Assembly (NCBI GenBank): GCA_947450745.1
Contig: CANFYD010000199.1
Span: 1-6,954 of the forward strand
DNA length: 6,954 nt
Origin: Burkholderiales bacterium
GTDB lineage: Bacteria; Pseudomonadota; Gammaproteobacteria; Burkholderiales; Burkholderiaceae_C
Direction of reading: 5' to 3'
Numbering within the stretch: the first letter of the stretch is position 1; the number at the start of each line of letters is the position of its first letter. The notes beneath the pieces were generated by a model that did no database searches, was not told where the DNA came from, and saw only the letters and a list, made by a program, of their open reading frames with translations. The position numbers and the translations under genes are program-made. Shown here piece after piece: positions 1-4,100 of the stretch.

Positions 1-942
1 CAATCGAAGGTGTTCGTCTTCAACTATCTGGCACCGCTGTCGGACGGAGCTTCGCTGGCGCTGTCCTACGTCAACTCCAGCAGCGACTTGGAGTCGCTCG
101 GCGGCACTCGCGTGCTGGGTCGCGGCACGACGATGGGTCTGCGCTATGCGATGACCCGCCCGCTGGCCAATTCAAGCCACAGCCTGAGCCTGGGTTTCGA
201 TTACAAGAACCTGAGCGAGGACGTGATCACCAGCGCCGGCATGATCGCTGCGCCGCTGCGCTACATGCCGCTGCAGGCCGGCTACAACGGCATTTGGTGG
301 GGGGATTCCTCGCAGCAGCAGTTGAGCGTGACGGCGGTGGTCGGTTTGCGCCCGCTGTTGCAAACCCAGCGCGCCGATTGCCAATTGGCCGACGGCTCTT
401 TCGGCAGCGAAGATCAATTTGCCTGCAAGCGGCGCGACGCCGACGGCGGCTTTTCTACCCTGCGCTTCGACTGGCGCGGCACGCAAGGTCTGGGCTTTAT
501 CGAGCTGGCAGGTCGCTTGAGCGGTCAGCTCAGCACGCAAGCGCTGACCAGTGCCGAGCAGTTCGCCGTGGGTGGCGCAGACACTGTGCGCGGCTATGCC
601 GAGGGTGTTGCCGCCGGGGACATGGGGTTGCTGGCCTCGCTGGAGCTGCGCAGCCGCAATCTGGCCCCTAAGCTGCTGGCGGCCCTTGACGCGAGCGCCA
701 CGTCGCGGTTCAGCGACTTGGTGGTTTACGGCTTTGTCGATGCCGCCCGCGTCAGCTTGCAAGGGGTCGAGGCAGGCCAGCAGCGCCGCACGCCGTTGCT
801 GGGTTCTGGCCTGGGTCTGCGCCTGGGAGTGCGGTCCGGCGTCAGCTTGGCGATCGACTGGGCGCAACGCCACAGGCCAGTGCCCGGCCATCCGGATGCT
901 GACAGCCAGCATGTCCATCTGCGTGCCGCTTTGCGCTTTTGA
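1..942 (+). CDS. TpsB-family outer-membrane transporter (FhaC/ShlB type), 5'-truncated, C-terminal beta-barrel
   Basis: The reading frame is open from base 1 to the TGA at 940-942, giving 313 residues with the start codon outside the window. FhaC-type proteins are usually near 550-600 residues, so the signal peptide, plug helix and most or all of the POTRA region lie upstream. What remains is the 16-stranded barrel: alternating polar/hydrophobic strands, a VRGY motif (586-597) preceded by an EQF-x-x-GG segment, a late strand reading GFVDAARV (730-753), and a terminal phenylalanine (937-939) as in proteins assembled by the BAM machinery. The family role is to recognise the partner TpsA in the periplasm and pass it across the outer membrane. 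Two cysteines (379-381 and 424-426), the only ones visible, flank a probable surface loop and could pair. The partner gene begins 79 bases downstream, so an operon is likely. No break is seen in the visible part. Confidence 0.93.
   Translation, partial: QSKVFVFNYLAPLSDGASLALSYVNSSSDLESLGGTRVLGRGTTMGLRYAMTRPLANSSHSLSLGFDYKNLSEDVITSAGMIAAPLRYMPLQAGYNGIWWGDSSQQQLSVTAVVGLRPLLQTQRADCQLADGSFGSEDQFACKRRDADGGFSTLRFDWRGTQGLGFIELAGRLSGQLSTQALTSAEQFAVGGADTVRGYAEGVAAGDMGLLASLELRSRNLAPKLLAALDASATSRFSDLVVYGFVDAARVSLQGVEAGQQRRTPLLGSGLGLRLGVRSGVSLAIDWAQRHRPVPGHPDADSQHVHLRAALRF
586..597 (+). other. VRGY motif of the TpsB/Omp85 L6 loop
   Basis: In-frame codons GTG CGC GGC TAT encode Val-Arg-Gly-Tyr. In FhaC and other Omp85-superfamily proteins, the VRGY/F tetrad sits at the tip of loop L6. 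That loop folds back into the barrel, and the arginine is important for secretion. The preceding residues (EQFAVGGADT) fit the family pattern, which supports a functional transporter. Confidence 0.9.
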
Positions 943-946
943 TTTC

Positions 947-967
947 GACTCCCGACTCCCGACTCCC
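947..967 (+). repeat. Three perfect tandem copies of GACTCCC
   Basis: Copies lie at 947-953, 954-960 and 961-967, directly abutting and identical. The array starts 5 bases after the transporter stop codon and ends 54 bases before the exoprotein ATG. A unit of 7 bases is not a multiple of 3, but the array is non-coding, so a copy-number change would alter only spacer length. Confidence 0.95.
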
Positions 968-990
968 GTCCTTGCCGACTTCACCGACCC

Positions 991-1008
991 ACTGCATTCA
1001 CTGCGTTC
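991..1008 (+). repeat. Two near-identical 9-base units ACTGC(A/G)TTC
   Basis: Units ACTGCATTC (991-999) and ACTGCGTTC (1000-1008) abut and differ at one base. A looser third unit, ACTGACCTC, follows at 1010-1018. This may be chance similarity in a low-complexity spacer. Confidence 0.5.
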
Positions 1009-1021
1009 AACTGACCTCGCC

Positions 1022-1159
1022 ATGGCCTCCTCTGCTCATCACTCGTCGCGCGTCTTGCCCGTTAAAAAGGCCGATCAGCGTCAGCGTGTCTGGGCGCGCT
1101 GGATGTTGCGCCCGCTGGTGGCGGCGCTGGCCAGCGCCTTGCCGCTGCAGGCGATGGCG
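1022..1159 (+). other. Signal peptide with extended N-region (TpsA residues 1-46)
   Basis: The first 27 residues are polar and basic (KK at 15-16, several Arg), longer than a normal Sec n-region. They are followed by a hydrophobic stretch from Met28 (LRPLVAALASALPLQ) and an Ala-Met-Ala | Gln cleavage site after residue 46. Large TpsA proteins and autotransporters often carry such extended signal peptides (ESPR). The length fits, but the usual ESPR N-terminal consensus (MNK-x-Y-x-x-x-W/F) is not present beyond a VW at 23-24. Met28 (base 1103) is a possible but less likely alternative start, because it too lacks a ribosome site. Confidence 0.82.
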
Positions 1160-4100
1160 CAGTCGCGCGTCTTGCCCATCGCCGCGCCGGCGGCCAACGC
1201 CTTGCCCCGGCCGGCCGGCGCTGCGCTGGCTGGCTGGCGCGTCAACGGCCAGGGTCAAGCGGGCCTGCCCGTGGGCGTCGCCAATGCGGCCGGCGGTGCC
1301 GACATGCGCATCGAGCAGTCGAGTGCTCGGGCCATCTATAAATGGCAGAGCTTCGACATCGGCGCGGCCAGCTCGGTCACCTTCGACATGGCGCAGCCGG
1401 GCAGCAGCGCGTTGAACCGCATCAGCGGCGTGGCACCTAGCCAGATTTTTGGCCGTTTGAGTGCCACCAATGGCGGTGAGGTGCTGCTCTACAACCCGAA
1501 CGGCATTTTGTTCGGCGTCAAGTCCAGCGTGGACGTCGGCAACCTGGTGGCCACCGCGCTGAACCTGCGTGACAGCGACTACCTGAACGGGTTCGTCACC
1601 AACATCACTGGCGGCAGCTCGGCGTTCAGGTATGACGGCGCGCCAGCCGATTTTGTCGACAGCAAGAACTTTGTCCGAGTCGATGCCGGTGCCGAGCTGA
1701 AGTCGGCCGAGGGCGGCCGCATTTTCTTGTTCGCCAAGCGGGTCGAGAACGACGGCACGCTGCGAGCGCCCGGCGGCCAAGTGGTGCTGGCTGGCGGGCC
1801 CGAGGTTTACTACAAGCTGCCGACATCGGAGTTGCTGTATGCCTCCGAGGTCAACCCGGATGTGCCGGCCGTGCGCGGTTTGCTGGTCGAGGTCGGTCGC
1901 GCCGGCATGGCGACCGGGGCCGGCTCGGTTTTGAACGGCAGCAGCGGCGTGATCAACACACCGCGCGGCAACACCACGCTGGTCGGCTTGGCGGTCAATC
2001 AGTCCGGCCGCATCAGCGCCAGCACCAGCGTGTCCCAAAACGGCTCGATCCTGCTGCAAGCGCAGGGCGATGCGCTGGACCCAGTGGCCGATTCGATCAC
2101 GCCGTCGGACGAGCGCTACAAGCGCGCCTCGGTCAGCGGCGAGTTGCTGCTGGGTGCCGGCAGCCGCACCGAAATCCTGGCCGAAAACACCGGCGCCAAC
2201 GGCCAGCGCCTGACGTCGGACGACAACGCGACCTTCACCCGCTCCCGGCTTGATCTGGCCGGCGCCAACATCGTCGTCGGTCAGGGTGCGCAAATCATTG
2301 CGCCCGGCGCGCAGGCGCAATTGCGTGCCTTGAAGACGCCCAACTACAGTGCCGGGCTGGTTGATCGCGTCGGCCTGGACCTGGGTGCACAGAGCGGCAG
2401 GATAGGCATCGACGCTGGCGCGGTGATCGATTTGTCCGGCACGCGCGACACCGAATTGAGCGTGGCCAGCCAGTTCATCACTACCGAGCTGCTGGGCAGC
2501 AATGACCTGAAGGACGCCCCGCTGCAAAAGGACGGACTGCTGTATCGCAACAAGGTCACGCTGGACCTGCGCCAAAGCTCGCCCATCCTGGGTGATCTGG
2601 ACAGCTACCGCAAGAGCGTGCAGCGCAGCGCCAGCGAGCGCTTGGCCAGTGGCGGCAGCCTGAAGCTGCTGGCCGGTGAGGCGGTGTTCACGCACACCGA
2701 CTCCAGCTTGTCGGTGGCGGGCGGTCAGGTCAGCTACAGCGCGGCCGAAGTGCGGCCGACGCTGCTTTACAGCAGCAGTGGCCAGACCTACACGCTGAAC
2801 AGCGCGCCGAAGGATCTGCTCTACACCGCCATCGCCAACGCCGGCAGCAACAAAGCGCGCTACAACCGCTGGGGACCGATCATCAATTACGCCAGCGTGA
2901 CAGCGGCCCGGCTGGAAGCCGGCTATGTCGAGGGCAGAAGCGCAGGCAGCCTGACGGTGCTGGCCCCAAACATCGTGCTGGATGGTCAGTTGGCGGGCAG
3001 CAGCCTGGCCGGCCGGCGTCAATTGGCCGGCTTGGATGCCTTGGCAGCTGTCGGGCGCTTGCGCTTGGGCGCGCTCGATCACGTCGGCGAGTTCGGCGGC
3101 AGCACTTATCGCGGCGCGCTGCTGCGGGCGTTCAGCCTCGGCACGGCCAACGCGCGCCTGAGCGAGAGTCAATGGTCGCTGTTGCGCTCAGATCTGAGCG
3201 CGCCGGTCGAGGCCGAGTCCGGCTTGTCGGTGGCGCGTTTGATGGCGTCCGGCTTTCAGGATGTGGCAGTGGTGGCCGAAGGCAATTTGGCGCTGACGCA
3301 GGCCTTGAACTTGCCAGCTGGCAGCTCCTTCCAGCTCTTGTCCGAAGCGGGGCGGGTCAACATCGCCGCTGACATTCACGCCGCTGCCGGCAAGCTGACG
3401 CTGCGCAGCCTGGCCGGTTTGGTCGAGGTGGCCCCGTTGGTGCATTTGGATGTGTCCGGCCTGTGGGTCAATGCGGCGCTGGATGCCTTGGCCGTGCAAG
3501 CCTCAGCGCTGAACCTTGGCGGCGGCAGCCTCAACTTGCAAAGCGGCGGCAGCGTCTTGCTGGGCGCTGGGTCGGTGCTCGATGTGTCCGGCGGCACCTT
3601 GGTCACCGGCAGCAGCAAGGTGGGCGATTGCGCTGCCGAGCGGGTTTGCGGCGCGGCCGCTGGCAGCTTGAGCTTGAGCAGCGGTGTGGCGGCCTTCACC
3701 GAGGACGCGGCGGCGCGGCGCTTGCAGTTGGGTGGCGAATTGCGCGCTTACTCGATGACGCAGGGCGGCAGCCTCAGCTTGGTGGCGCCGTCGGTCAACA
3801 TCAACTTTGTGTCGATCGGCACGCCGGACAGCAGCCTGAATTTGGGCCTTGAGTTCTTCAGCCAAGGCGGTTTTCAGAGCTATTCGCTGGACGGAAGGGC
3901 TTACCTGAACTTGGCCGCAGGCGTGCAATTGAGTCCGCAGCTGCAGCTGTGGCAAGCCAGCACAGCGGCGCGTGCGGCACCAAGCGGCAGCCGGGCCAGC
4001 CAAGTGCTCTCGCTCGGCGCACAAAGCAGCGGCTATGCCAAGCCGGTCAATCTGACGCTGGCTTCCAGCGGCCTTGGTGCGGGGCGGCCGGAAGGGCGCT

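Larger units (their letters stand above)
943..1021 (+). other. tpsB-tpsA intergenic spacer
   Basis: This is 79 bases of non-coding DNA between the transporter stop and the exoprotein start. It is C-rich and purine-poor on this strand. It contains the heptamer tandem repeat at 947-967 and a weaker 9-base near-repeat at 991-1008. I see no inverted repeat followed by a T-run that would make an intrinsic terminator, and no convincing -35/-10 pair. Read-through transcription from upstream of the transporter gene is the simplest reading. The bases before the ATG at 1022 show no Shine-Dalgarno-like purine tract. Confidence 0.75.

Noticed and set aside
943..1021. Possible terminator or separate promoter in the spacer
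   Set aside because: I found no stable inverted repeat with a T-run and no AT-rich -10-like box. The spacer is short and the gene pair is a known operon type.
172..1023. Open - strand frame opposite the transporter gene
   Set aside because: It is codon-aligned with the transporter frame and ends at a TCA codon there. The transporter product has clear family motifs; the antisense product has none.
1007..3172. Long open frame on the - strand (721 codons)
   Set aside because: It is codon-aligned with the exoprotein gene and exists because that gene lacks TTA, CTA and (here) TCA codons. Its product is rich in Gln, Ala and Arg with no recognisable domain, and the + strand product is clearly a real family member.
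3938..3949. 12-base perfect palindrome CAGCTGCAGCTG
   Set aside because: It sits inside the coding frame and arises from alternating CAG/CTG codons (Gln-Leu-Gln-Leu), frequent in this gene. Nothing around it suggests a binding site.
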